A DNA stretch of 64,000 bases from Gammaproteobacteria bacterium (lineage in GTDB: Bacteria; Pseudomonadota; Gammaproteobacteria; DSM-16500), in the NCBI GenBank assembly GCA_013816845.1, contig JACDDU010000002.1:186001-250000 (forward strand). Direction: 5' to 3'. The notes under the pieces were generated by a model that made no database searches, had not been told where the DNA came from, and saw only the letters and a program-made list of their open reading frames with translations. Shown here in pieces: positions 1-8,726 of this stretch. The position numbers and the translations under genes were made by a program. Position 1 is the first letter of the stretch, and each line of letters starts with the position of its first letter.

Positions 1-493
1 GATAAATGTAACCATAGGTATGCCAACGTTGTGCTAATAAATCGTAAGTCGCATACCCTTCTGCAAAACCACGAATATCTAAAAATTTAAAAGCTGAAAA
101 AATTAAGAAAAATCCAGCCATAAATTGGTTCATCAAGCTTTGCCAATTGATTTCTCCTGCATGAAAATTATTTATCCCAGCAACACCGATTATATAACTC
201 ATAATCAGAAAAATAGGGTAATAGACTCGCCATCCTTGCGGTTCTGGATCAGCCATAGAAAGAGACTTAGAATTGCTAAGATGATGTGTAGGACGAGCTT
301 GTAGTTTGTAATTCCCGATCAAAGCGAGGTGGGCATTAAGTGCATCAAGGTTGGGAGGACGCTCAGCTTCAATTTTAAGTAGCGGGGGATTCAGTGTTAT
401 CTCAATTATATTTACATGGGGTGATAACACTGAGGAAATTTTATGAATGCAAGAAGGGCAATGTATTCCCTCGATAGAGTAGGTTAAATTCAT
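1..493 (-). CDS. HMA-domain / MauE-DoxX-like membrane protein (partial, runs off left edge)
   Basis: The frame opens with ATG at 493, preceded by AAGGA eight bases upstream, and stays open for 164 codons to the window edge, so the C-terminus is missing. Residues 3-65 form a small heavy-metal-associated domain with the metal-binding motif HCPSC at 11-15. After a linker, hydrophobic segments lie at about 91-108 and 121-140, and the text GYATYDLLAQRW resembles MauE/DoxX-type membrane proteins. The CxxC domain would bind a soft metal such as copper, or carry redox equivalents at the inner membrane. The family assignment of the membrane part is from recall of motif shape and is less sure than the HMA domain. 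No partner gene is visible. Confidence 0.7.
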   Translation of the reverse strand, partial: MNLTYSIEGIHCPSCIHKISSVLSPHVNIIEITLNPPLLKIEAERPPNLDALNAHLALIGNYKLQARPTHHLSNSKSLSMADPEPQGWRVYYPIFLIMSYIIGVAGINNFHAGEINWQSLMNQFMAGFFLIFSAFKFLDIRGFAEGYATYDLLAQRWHTYGYIY

Positions 494-706
494 TAATATA
501 ATCCTTTTATTCCAAACTATTCTTTTCTAAGTAAAATACTGATTGGTACTCATACTCATGAGGCCAGTCACGCCGTTGACTATTATACTAAAGTTATAGA
601 AATGAATCACTTAGCTTAAATCTTTCATAAAATCAAATTGCTTCATCTTTTGGCTTATCATTAAGAGGTATAATAATTAAAATATAATGTAGAAACCGAG
701 GGGTTT

Positions 707-1807
707 ATGGATAGTCAAACAACTTTATCTCCTTACCTGAAAAAATGGCATCCTTTTTTGACAGATGTGACCACTAAAGAATTATTTATCGAACCTGTGA
801 TTGTCATTCGTAAAGATTCCGCGGGATATGGGTTTACTTATGAACGTTCGACTTTACCCGAGAAGTACAAAGAGGGAATTGATTTTATCCGAAACAAAAA
901 AATAGAAGAAATTTTACAAATACTACATGAAACTAAAAATTCATCCGAAGAGGAAGCTAAAATCAAAATGGAAGAAATATTACAGGATTCTATCAGTGAT
1001 GAATTATTTACGAAAACGTATGTTTATCCGTTAGGTCAGACTATTTCCCAAGAAAGTCTTTTAAACCTTATCGGTGCAGAAGTTGATGCGCAAAAAAAGC
1101 ATGGTCGCTTCAATCCCCGCAAAGGTATTACTGAAGTTATGAATCCACACGTGGGTGCACAAATTCGAAATGCACTAGCTGACATTGTGCCTAATGCTAC
1201 CTTTAATAATTTACTGGCTTTTATAAACAATCAGCCTCAAGCATTTCTTTTGCCTCCTGTTTTAAACGCTTCAGCCAAACCGATCATTTACAGTGCGGAA
1301 AAAACTCTGAGTGCGAAAATTAAAAAGATAGAGATGAGTACGCAGCAAAGCAATGAGCCACTTTATCAAGACTATCCGCAAGAGGAAGAAAATACGAATC
1401 TACGATTATTTGAAACTTGTGTAAGAGCGATAAAAAATCGCGCACCCAAAGATATCCAAGGTTTTTTCCAACTGAACTATATCGAAGATTATGAAAGTTC
1501 ACGGTATCCGGATAGTAAGCTTCCTCAAAAAATTCCTCACAGAGAAGCGCTCATCTCTTTACGCAAATATATTAATGAAAATTTGAATCATGTTGAAAAC
1601 GACTCTGTTAATTTTGCAGACGTGTTGTTAGGTTTAATTGATAGAATGCAAGCCATTATACAAACGGATCAAAGTTCTTCGCGCGTTTTGGGTTTATTTA
1701 AAAAACATGATGAGGTGGCATCGGGGATGCGTTTAGCATTACGTGTCATACGTGCTAACCATGAGCTTGATATGATATTAAATAGCGACACGCGCCATAG
1801 ACTCTAA
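707..1807 (+). CDS. unknown protein with two degenerate U-box-like modules
   Basis: A 366-residue soluble protein with no signal peptide or membrane segment; ATG is preceded by GAGGGG at five bases. I do not recognise the whole protein. Residues about 15-70 contain the string LFIEPVI followed by GFTYERSTL, which matches the U-box pattern of a D/E-P-V core and a G-x-T-Y-E/D-R element. Residues about 98-160 repeat the layout with YPLGQTISQESL, then FNPRKG, then NPHVGAQIRNAL, matching the U-box C-terminal rule of an x-P-x-T-R element followed by P-N-x-x-L-R. The rest (165-366) is helical, charged and unassigned. U-boxes recruit ubiquitin-conjugating enzymes in eukaryotes, and Legionella LubX is a known bacterial effector with two of them. 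A host-directed role is therefore an inference from weak motifs. The gene stands alone. Confidence 0.6.
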   Translation: MDSQTTLSPYLKKWHPFLTDVTTKELFIEPVIVIRKDSAGYGFTYERSTLPEKYKEGIDFIRNKKIEEILQILHETKNSSEEEAKIKMEEILQDSISDELFTKTYVYPLGQTISQESLLNLIGAEVDAQKKHGRFNPRKGITEVMNPHVGAQIRNALADIVPNATFNNLLAFINNQPQAFLLPPVLNASAKPIIYSAEKTLSAKIKKIEMSTQQSNEPLYQDYPQEEENTNLRLFETCVRAIKNRAPKDIQGFFQLNYIEDYESSRYPDSKLPQKIPHREALISLRKYINENLNHVENDSVNFADVLLGLIDRMQAIIQTDQSSSRVLGLFKKHDEVASGMRLALRVIRANHELDMILNSDTRHRL

Positions 1808-2023
1808 GTTTTTTATTTGTCCAAAAAAAGTAATTATTAACATAAGTGGATTTGCTGCACAAATTATCCTAGGCTATAAAAGAAAAATGAGCCTGGGATT
1901 GATAAAAAATTGAGTTTCGGTTCGCTCATGCACCGGAAAAGTAAAAAAGGAAAAAACTAACTTCTTTTCCGTCCCACTCCATTTTTTTCTAAGCCAAACG
2001 AAATTCAAAACTAAAATGGGAGC

Positions 2024-2374
2024 TTAATCTTGCAGGCGTTGGGTTTGCGTGACGACAGTATGACTTGTCTGCTTTTCAGTCGTGCTCTTCAAAAGTGGTA
2101 ATTTTTCTATGAGGACCGAAGTAACTATAACGACCAGCAAAAATTGAAAATAGAGAGAAACTTTGCCGCGCCAGTGTAGGATGGATTGTATTCCCATAAT
2201 AATAACCATGAAGATCGCTGCACCTATCAAGGTAAAAACGATGTGAAGGAGTATATAGCCAATGCAAGTTGGTGAAAATTGTCCAAATGGACATTTATAG
2301 CTGGTTGTGATCGTTAGTACTACGATTACTACTATCGTGAATATAAATTTGAAAAAATATGAAATTAGATTCAT
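2024..2374 (-). CDS. small membrane protein, unknown function
   Basis: The 116-residue product is mostly hydrophobic, with three predicted membrane segments at about 7-23, 38-61 and 73-89 and a polar C-terminal tail rich in Thr and Gln. Two cysteines (KCPFGQ and PTCIG) flank the loop between the first two segments and could form a periplasmic disulfide. I recognise no family. It is flanked by unrelated genes on the opposite strand and is apparently monocistronic. The gene call rests on length, membrane periodicity and an ATG start; some chance remains that it is not expressed. Confidence 0.55.
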   Translation of the reverse strand: MNLISYFFKFIFTIVVIVVLTITTSYKCPFGQFSPTCIGYILLHIVFTLIGAAIFMVIIMGIQSILHWRGKVSLYFQFLLVVIVTSVLIEKLPLLKSTTEKQTSHTVVTQTQRLQD

Positions 2375-2563
2375 TTAATAAATTCCAATAAAAAATAAAT
2401 GTTTTGATGCACAAGCCTATTTGGGATAGTAATTTTAACTAAGTAAGTTAGATGCACTCTAGTTTACCTGGGGTTTTAGGGCGGAGCTACTTTTTTAGTT
2501 TGCTATACCTTAATAAAAGTGATTGTTATAATTATCACTTTATAAATAATGCGGTGGTTACTT

Positions 2564-3430
2564 ATGAAAGCAAAGTTACGCAATACTGAACTTTATTTTG
2601 ATGTTGCTGGCATGCAATTACAGCCAGTTCGAAATCATTTTGTGGAACGACCTGTTGTTTTTATGTTACATGGTGGGCCCGGAGGCGACCATTTGCGGTT
2701 TAAACAACACTCTTTAGAATTACAAGATGTTGCACAATTAATTTTTATCGATCATCGTGGTTGTGGTCGGAGTAAGAAGACCAAACAACGTGATTACACA
2801 TTAGACAATAATATCGAAGACTTGGAAGCTTTACGCCAACATTTAGGGTTAGAAAAAATTTGTATTTTGGGAACATCCTACGGGGGAATGGTTGCGCAAG
2901 GATATGCCATCCGTTACCCGAAAAATGTTGATAAACTTATTTTAGTCGTCACCGCCCCAAGTTATCGGTTTTTAGACGAAGCAAAAATAATTTTAGCAAA
3001 ACGTGGTAACCAAAAACAAATCGCCATTTGTCAACATTTATGGAATGGTTCATTTAAGAATTCTCGCCACCTCATGAAATATTTTAAAGAAATGGAGCCA
3101 TTATATTCCACAACAACTAAAAAAAATCATCACCAATCTTTTAACCAATCCAAAACCATCTGGTCTTATGAAGCGCTTAATGAAGGATTTAAAGGTTATT
3201 TGCGTACGTTTGATTTCATTCCGTTCCTTAAAAAAATTACCGCCCCAACATTGATCCTGGCTGGTAGTGAAGATTGGATTTGCCCACCATCACAATCAAA
3301 AGTAATGGCTAAACATATACCAAAATCCCAATTAAAAATATTTAAACAGAGCGGCCATTCTCTTGCAGTTGATGCACACGACTCCTATATTAGAATTATA
3401 AAAAATTTCTTAAAATCTTCTGCGCAATAA
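2564..3430 (+). CDS. alpha/beta hydrolase, proline-iminopeptidase-like (S33)
   Basis: A 288-residue alpha/beta hydrolase. The oxyanion-hole motif HGGPGG lies at 36-41, followed by DHRGCGRS. The nucleophile elbow GTSYGG places Ser at 105, the acid is probably Asp237 (GSEDW) and the base His265 (SGHS). HGGPGG with GTSYGG is characteristic of the proline iminopeptidase group, so it may remove N-terminal proline from peptides, though many family members hydrolyse other amides or esters. It has no signal peptide and should be cytosolic. I chose ATG 2564 because GGTGG lies eight bases upstream; an in-frame ATG at 2549 lacks a binding site. It converges on the paralogous pair downstream and has no operon partner. 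Confidence 0.85.
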   Translation: MKAKLRNTELYFDVAGMQLQPVRNHFVERPVVFMLHGGPGGDHLRFKQHSLELQDVAQLIFIDHRGCGRSKKTKQRDYTLDNNIEDLEALRQHLGLEKICILGTSYGGMVAQGYAIRYPKNVDKLILVVTAPSYRFLDEAKIILAKRGNQKQIAICQHLWNGSFKNSRHLMKYFKEMEPLYSTTTKKNHHQSFNQSKTIWSYEALNEGFKGYLRTFDFIPFLKKITAPTLILAGSEDWICPPSQSKVMAKHIPKSQLKIFKQSGHSLAVDAHDSYIRIIKNFLKSSAQ

Positions 3431-3459
3431 GAAATTTCGCTAATTTATTATATTTTATC

Positions 3460-4401
3460 TTAAGTAAACTGAGGTGGGGTTGGAAAACAGTCTTGGACTT
3501 CATCTTGAGCTTGAGCCGCAGAAAAAAAATTGAACATATGAATTTGAGCTTTAAATACTAGCTTTTGATCTTCAGTCATTCCGTTTGGTTTTGCTCCATG
3601 GTCCACCACTTCAGTACTTAGTCTATAATTTTCGAGTAGAGATAAAATTGCTATTTTGGTTTCACGCTCAGGCAATTTTTTATTTAATATCATTTCTATA
3701 TTTTGTTGAGAGGGGATGGGAACAGAAAGTTGACCTTTAATATCATAAAATTGTTCAATTTTCGATTTCTCTGGCTGTTGAGCGTCATTTAAATTAGCAT
3801 TTTCAAATATATTGAGTACTAGAGGGTTCTCAGTTGTAGCTGTTGTCTGGTGATTGCAATTGAGTGTATTACATGGATCTTCCTTTTCTGAGTTATCTAG
3901 AAATTCATTTTGAATATTTGCTTCATTTATTAATTTTTCATTTGTACTGATTTGAATATTTTCTGCATTGTCTAACTTTGTATCTGCAATGGCTTGAATA
4001 TTTGCTGCCTTTGTTATCTTTTCATTTTTGCTGATTATAAGATTAGCCAATAGTTCAAAATCCTGGATTGAAAAATTTTTAGGTGAGTTATAACTTACAT
4101 ATAAATAAATTTTATCGGGTTCCTTTTCAATTTTGGTCCTAAAGCTTACCTCACAAAAATTGAAATGATTAAATGTAATGTGGTTTTTTAATTCAGCAAT
4201 GCGGTATGTAACAACGTCTCTCCACTTAACTAATGAATTATTATGGATCCTTGTATCCTTAACAGGAGCTAAAAAAATGGCTAAATATTTATAAGCCGCA
4301 TAATTTTTACTGACATTGTATGAAGAAACGTCTTTGATAGATATTAAGCTGAGCAATTCATAATAAGTCCGGCGAGGATGGCGAGAACGTTGAGTCAGCA
4401 T
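3460..4401 (-). CDS. unknown protein, paralogue of the adjacent upstream gene
   Basis: A 313-residue soluble protein of no family I recognise. Residues about 30-130 (YLAIFLAP at the start, then KWRDVVTYRIAELKNHI, then FELLANLIISKNEKI) align with residues about 34-135 of the neighbouring 382-residue protein. The C-terminal region (NIEMILNKKLPERETKI) also matches the neighbour's C-terminal region (HINMICNTPTERLNTDKKI), so the two genes are a tandem duplication. Between them lies a low-complexity stretch in which the tetrapeptide ANIQ/ENIQ recurs at about 13-residue spacing. There is no signal peptide. Lineage-restricted tandem paralogues of this kind are common among candidate secreted proteins of Legionellales, but nothing here shows secretion. 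Confidence 0.65.
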   Translation of the reverse strand: MLTQRSRHPRRTYYELLSLISIKDVSSYNVSKNYAAYKYLAIFLAPVKDTRIHNNSLVKWRDVVTYRIAELKNHITFNHFNFCEVSFRTKIEKEPDKIYLYVSYNSPKNFSIQDFELLANLIISKNEKITKAANIQAIADTKLDNAENIQISTNEKLINEANIQNEFLDNSEKEDPCNTLNCNHQTTATTENPLVLNIFENANLNDAQQPEKSKIEQFYDIKGQLSVPIPSQQNIEMILNKKLPERETKIAILSLLENYRLSTEVVDHGAKPNGMTEDQKLVFKAQIHMFNFFSAAQAQDEVQDCFPTPPQFT

Positions 4402-4463
4402 AAATCATTACCTGGGTCGAGTACAGTTTTGAAACATTCTACCGCATCAAAGTTTACTAAATA

Positions 4464-5612
4464 TTAAGTTAAGCTTAAATTATCCCGGTTTAAAAGATCA
4501 GGTTGTCGTGAAAAAGGATCTTCAGATTCGCCGTCATACTTAGAAAGTTGAAATAAGTTATTCCGGTTAATTTGAGCCAGTTTGGGACTATCAAAAGTGG
4601 TAGAATTGCTTATGATATCAGTTTCTTGGTTACCTTTAAGACTATTTGCATTGATTGTTTTAAACAACCCAAGAATTTCTCTAATTTTTTTATCTGTATT
4701 CAATCGCTCAGTAGGAGTATTGCAAATCATGTTGATGTGTTGCTCAACTGATAAATCATTAGTATTTGTGGAAAGCGGTATGGGTGAGTCAGGCATAAGA
4801 TTAAATTTTTCTAATGCATGTTTCTCTAAAATACTAGTAGAAGGTTGCAATAAAATTTCGCAGATCCAATCAAATTGCTGAATGGTTAAATTTAAATTTT
4901 CTAAAAGTTTAACTTGAAAATAAATAGTATTTAATTGCACTGTTACACTTCCAAAAATCTCAATTCCCATTTCTTTGAGTTTAGTATTGACTATGTCCCA
5001 TCGTTTACTAAGGCTTATTAGAACTTTTGGAGTTTGTTTTATATTCAGGGAAGATTCAAACACCGCAAAAAATAGTGGGTCTTCCACTGTGCTACGTATG
5101 GCGGGATAAGGAAAATTAGGAATTCTTTTAAGATTAAGATATAAAGCTGGCTTATGTTTGCAAAGTTCATTATTTTTTAACGAAACTCTTTTTTTACTAT
5201 TTGAATTTTCTTTAATTTCAGCACTCGCTTCATTCACTATCGTCTCATTTGAGGTGATTATAAGATTAGCCACTAGCTGAAAATCTTCTAAAGTAAAATT
5301 TATACTGGATCTTGAATTGACAAGTAAATGAATGGTGTCAGGGCCGGTTTTTGCATTTTTACAGTTGAAATCAATCTCATTCAAATTGAGATGAGATAAA
5401 TCGATATGTGCTTTCAATTCTCGGATTCGGCCTACGATGATATCTCCCCACTTACTGAGTGTTTTCTGATTGGGCGGAGTCAAAAATATGGCTAAATATC
5501 TATGCTGTTTATTTTTTTCATATTGATGATGTGAGCTACTATATTGCACGGATTGCAATGTTATTTGTTCGTAACTACAGGGATCAAGAGCGGTACAGCG
5601 TAATTGCATCAT
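4464..5612 (-). CDS. unknown protein with a duplicated roughly 95-residue module
   Basis: A 382-residue soluble protein that I cannot assign. Module A (residues about 34-135) begins YLAIFLTP and ends FQLVANLIITSNETI. Module B (about 183-265) begins FFAVFES and ends FDWICEILLQPS. Both keep the order beta-like opening, basic KW/RW-D-I helix, IHL/IYF strand, then a hydrophobic NFTLEDF/NLTIQQF helix, so the protein carries two copies and the downstream gene a third. The C-terminal part resembles that of the downstream gene. The two genes are 62 bases apart on the same strand and may be co-transcribed. Function is unknown. Confidence 0.65.
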   Translation of the reverse strand: MMQLRCTALDPCSYEQITLQSVQYSSSHHQYEKNKQHRYLAIFLTPPNQKTLSKWGDIIVGRIRELKAHIDLSHLNLNEIDFNCKNAKTGPDTIHLLVNSRSSINFTLEDFQLVANLIITSNETIVNEASAEIKENSNSKKRVSLKNNELCKHKPALYLNLKRIPNFPYPAIRSTVEDPLFFAVFESSLNIKQTPKVLISLSKRWDIVNTKLKEMGIEIFGSVTVQLNTIYFQVKLLENLNLTIQQFDWICEILLQPSTSILEKHALEKFNLMPDSPIPLSTNTNDLSVEQHINMICNTPTERLNTDKKIREILGLFKTINANSLKGNQETDIISNSTTFDSPKLAQINRNNLFQLSKYDGESEDPFSRQPDLLNRDNLSLT

Positions 5613-6004
5613 AGCACCTAAATGATAAGCATAAGATTAGTAACATGTTAACTCTTAAAGATTAAGTCAGTATTATTAGCCACTAAAATTTTTCCGCGCT
5701 GGCGATTTAAAATCTCCTTAAGTTTAATGTCAGGCTAAGCATGAGGTTATTTTCGTATTAAGGTTTTCTTAAATATGTCGTCCTTTCACTCGGTTTCGGT
5801 AATAGTTAATGAGTTAAAAAAAGTTGTTTGCGAGGTTGCTAGCCTGGGTTCCTCGCTTTGCGTTCCACCCAGGACCTTACCTTTTGTTAACATCTCGTAT
5901 CTTGTTTATCGTCCTACCTTCTGTTTAATTACCTGGCACCTCTTAATGTCTACCATTACTTTCGAAAGAAAAAATCAATTACATTAGATTGTCATCATCT
6001 ATTA
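5613..6004. other. 392-bp gap between divergent-end genes; one hairpin
   Basis: This stretch lies between the start of a leftward gene and the 3' end of prmA. The only structure I see is the inverted repeat at 5843-5873. A 70-codon open frame at 5775-5987 has cysteine-rich, unpatterned sequence and no family resemblance, so I treat the stretch as non-coding. Confidence 0.5.
5843..5873. repeat. inverted repeat CCTGGGT...ACCCAGG
   Basis: The arms CCTGGGT (5843-5849) and ACCCAGG (5867-5873) are perfectly complementary around a 17-base loop that is itself partly symmetric (CCTCGC/GCG). There is no T-run on either side, so it is not a classical terminator. It may be a dispersed palindrome. Confidence 0.5.
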
Positions 6005-6880
6005 TTATTTTTTAACAAACTCTAAAAGAATCCACCCTTCCTTTGTGATCTTATTTTTGAATATAAAATATTGCTGATAGACGGTTACAACTGATTCGAA
6101 GTCTGTTTCGGTTAAGCCGGAGAGGACAAGTATGCCTTTGGGTTTTGTCCATTGGGCAAAAAGGTCAGCATGGGCAATAAGTGTCGTTGCGACAATATTA
6201 GCTAACACGATATCTACCTCTCGCCTTGGTAACTGATCTGGTAGAAATACGTCCAACTGATTTTGCGCTAATTTATTTTTCGCAAAATTATCACAGCATG
6301 CAGTGAGGGCTTGTTCGTCATGATCAACAGCAACGACATGGGTTGCACCCAGTTTGACTGCAGCGAGCGCAAGAATACCTGATCCGCAGCCATAATCTAA
6401 AATCATTTCATTGCCAGAAATATGTGATGCTAACCATTCCAAACAAAGCGCTGTTGTGGGGTGTGCGCCCGTACCAAAGGCAAGTCCCGGATCAAGCAAA
6501 ACATTGACGAGTTCAGGATAGGGAGACTTTTCCCAACTTGGACAAATGCATAATCTTTCTCCGTAAGTACGTGCTTCAAAACCCTTGCGACCCACTTGGA
6601 TCCAATTTTGATGATCGATAGCACAACATTGATAATGAGAAATTTCGTTGCGTTGTTTTGCAAGTTCTAAATAAGGAATTAAAGTTAAGACTGAAGCATA
6701 ATCAGCAAAGCATCCTTTAAGAATCATTTTGTCCCACTTTATAACCTCGCCCGGCAAAGGTTCATAAATAGATTGATCCGCTGCATCTTGCCAAGTTATA
6801 GCAGTGACCTGATGAAGAGCTATTTCATCGCTAAGCTGATCAATGAATGCATTTGTTGTCGTGATATGAAGTTCAAACAT
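6005..6880 (-). CDS. prmA: ribosomal protein L11 methyltransferase PrmA
   Basis: The 291 residues match the usual 290-295 of PrmA, which trimethylates ribosomal protein L11 with S-adenosylmethionine. The N-terminal substrate-binding domain occupies about 1-115. The linker motif GLAFGTGAHPTT follows, then the SAM-binding glycine loop LDYGCGSGILALAA and the acidic VVAVDHDEQA. NIVATTLI stands in place of the usual NILAxPL motif. The downstream end is close to the window's unassigned gap. It is preceded by a GNAT acetyltransferase gene with only nine bases between them, suggesting a two-gene transcript. All catalytic landmarks are present. Confidence 0.95.
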   Translation of the reverse strand: MFELHITTTNAFIDQLSDEIALHQVTAITWQDAADQSIYEPLPGEVIKWDKMILKGCFADYASVLTLIPYLELAKQRNEISHYQCCAIDHQNWIQVGRKGFEARTYGERLCICPSWEKSPYPELVNVLLDPGLAFGTGAHPTTALCLEWLASHISGNEMILDYGCGSGILALAAVKLGATHVVAVDHDEQALTACCDNFAKNKLAQNQLDVFLPDQLPRREVDIVLANIVATTLIAHADLFAQWTKPKGILVLSGLTETDFESVVTVYQQYFIFKNKITKEGWILLEFVKK

Positions 6881-6889
6881 GATGTTACT

Positions 6890-7387
6890 CTATTCTTGAT
6901 GGGTTGCTGCCAGTTTATTTAATGCTTCATTTGTTAATCTAAAAACGGTCCATTCATCCATCATTTTTGCCCCTAACTTTTTATAAAACCCGATTGCTGA
7001 TTCGTTCCAATCTAAGACTGACCATTCCAACCGGCCGCATTTACGTTTTTTTGCTAAATGCGCTAAGTAGGCTAACATTTTTTTACCCACCCCTTTGCCT
7101 CTTGCTGCAGGTCTTACAAATAAATCTTCTAAGTAAATGCCGGTACGTGCCAAAAATGTTGAATAGCTTTGAAAAAATAAAGCGAAGCTAACGGGTTGGT
7201 TATTAACATAACCAATGATAACTTCAACCGAGCTGGGCTGACTAAATAATGAGTCACTTAATGCAGCTTCAGTTGCAACAACTTCATGAGATAATTTTTC
7301 ATACTCAGCAAGTTCTTTTATAAAAGCAAGAATGAGTGGTACATCTTGAATTGTTGCGGGTTTTATTTCAAATGTGTCAGCAACCAT
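6890..7387 (-). CDS. GNAT family N-acetyltransferase
   Basis: A 165-residue GNAT protein. The acetyl-CoA pyrophosphate loop RPAARGKGVGKKM at about 113-125 fits the R/Q-x-x-G-x-G/A pattern. YLEDLFV just before it and the C-terminal WSVLDWNESAIGFYKKLGA are typical of the spermidine/thialysine (SSAT-like) branch, where ExLFV and the WNxxAIxFYxxxGA element are conserved. A small primary amine such as a polyamine or thialysine is thus the likely substrate, but specificity cannot be read from sequence. It lies nine bases upstream of prmA on the same strand; the pairing has no obvious functional meaning. Confidence 0.88.
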   Translation of the reverse strand: MVADTFEIKPATIQDVPLILAFIKELAEYEKLSHEVVATEAALSDSLFSQPSSVEVIIGYVNNQPVSFALFFQSYSTFLARTGIYLEDLFVRPAARGKGVGKKMLAYLAHLAKKRKCGRLEWSVLDWNESAIGFYKKLGAKMMDEWTVFRLTNEALNKLAATHQE

Positions 7388-7790
7388 ATGTTTAATGCTC
7401 CTAGTTTAATTTTTTTTTGTCAAGCCAAGTGTTGTAAAGCTAAATTAAGAATAAATCTATTCAAAAACCAATGACTTTTTTCTGAGGATGATACGTATGA
7501 TATTCTGCATTGCTCAAAAAACAAATTAAAATGAGGGACAATAGGTAGGGCGAATTTTATTAACGGTCAAGGAAAAGGGTCATTACATGAGTTTCATAAC
7601 CGACTGTCGACGAAATTTTGCTCGGTCGATAAGATAATATAAACTTTATTTGTCACTGCACGCCGCTCTGCTGATCAAAATTCAATCAAGGCATAAGCCA
7701 AATCTACGCTATCTTTATCAGCATCACCAATTACAGTAAACTTGAAGTTATCGCTTGATCCTCGACCATGAGGAAGGAAAAGTAGCTCAC
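7388..7790. other. 403-bp intergenic region between divergent genes
   Basis: It separates the leftward GNAT gene from the rightward arylamine acetyltransferase and should hold both promoters. I see no confident promoter pair, RNA or repeat. A leftward frame of about 45 codons without an ATG ends at 7674; its sequence does not resemble a family I know. Confidence 0.45.
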
Positions 7791-8726
7791 ATGCCTCTTA
7801 ATCTGCAAGCTTACTTTGATCGAATCAACTACCAAGGGCCAATGACAGTTTCCCTTGAAACTTTGAAAAATATTCATCGCGCCCAAGCCTTAACAATCCC
7901 TTTTGAAAACCTAGCTATTCACGAACGAGAAAATGAAAATAATCCCAATGCCTTTATCCATCTTGATGAGGGGCATTTATTCCAAAAATTAGTGATTAAT
8001 AAGCGGGGCGGTTATTGTCATGAAAATAACGAATTGTTAGCACTGGTTTTAATTCAACTTGGATTTAAAGTGCAGCGTTTAGCAGCTCGCGTAATGACTC
8101 CAGTACCTGTTGCGCGGGGGCACAAAATATTATTAGTTACGATTGAAGGGAAGCCTTGGCTTGCTGATGTGGGGTTTGGCGGCTATGGTTTTTTGGAACC
8201 GCTTCCTCTTGAAGTTGAGAAAGAAATTGTTCAATATCATCACAAATATCGATTAAAAAAATTCAATGATAGGCTCATGTTACAAACCTTAACGACTTCT
8301 GATTGGAAAGATTTATATGAATTCAATTTAGAAGTCTTTGAAGCGATCGATTTTGAACCCATGAGTTACTTTGTCTCACATCATCCACAATCATTTTTTT
8401 TTAATAATAAAATTTGCGTTTTGCCACGATCCGAAGGGTATATTATTTTAAATAATAACAAATTAAAAATAGAAACGGATGGCCAGGAAATAAAAAGCGA
8501 TATAAAAGATGGGAAAGATTATTTACAAGTATTAAAACAATATTTCAATATTGATTTACCCCAAGGGACACGTTTTAAACCATTAAGTCAGAAAACGCCT
8601 GCGCCTGAAATTAAACCTACAAGATTTTCTCATCACTTTTGGTGTAAGTATGTCAAGCCTTGTACTGCTCATCAACTTGACCGCACTCCTATAGAACTAG
8701 CACGCTCTCCTAAGCCTAATTATTAG
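7791..8726 (+). CDS. arylamine N-acetyltransferase
   Basis: This 311-residue protein belongs to the arylamine N-acetyltransferase family, which moves an acetyl group from acetyl-CoA to aromatic amines or hydrazines through a cysteine thioester. The triad is visible: Cys76 in RGGYCHENN, His111 in RGHKILL, and Asp126 in WLADVGFG. The N-terminal segment IPFENLAIH is also diagnostic. The family is usually 270-285 residues, so the C-terminus carries about 30 extra residues. I take ATG 7791 as the start because the upstream TTG at 7755 adds residues not seen in the family and AGGAAGG lies before 7791. The 3' end overlaps the convergent permease gene by 11 bases. Confidence 0.92.
   Translation: MPLNLQAYFDRINYQGPMTVSLETLKNIHRAQALTIPFENLAIHERENENNPNAFIHLDEGHLFQKLVINKRGGYCHENNELLALVLIQLGFKVQRLAARVMTPVPVARGHKILLVTIEGKPWLADVGFGGYGFLEPLPLEVEKEIVQYHHKYRLKKFNDRLMLQTLTTSDWKDLYEFNLEVFEAIDFEPMSYFVSHHPQSFFFNNKICVLPRSEGYIILNNNKLKIETDGQEIKSDIKDGKDYLQVLKQYFNIDLPQGTRFKPLSQKTPAPEIKPTRFSHHFWCKYVKPCTAHQLDRTPIELARSPKPNY

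Noticed and set aside
4582-4881. 99-codon rightward frame inside the 382-residue gene
   Set aside because: It is antisense to a longer frame with clear modules shared with its paralogue.
5775-5987. 70-codon rightward frame between the paralogous pair and prmA
   Set aside because: Cysteine-rich, no family resemblance, no ribosome site, and it contains the palindrome at 5843-5873.
7674-7790. Short leftward frame ending in DLAYALIEF before the arylamine acetyltransferase gene
   Set aside because: About 45 codons, no start codon and an upstream stop; no family recognised.
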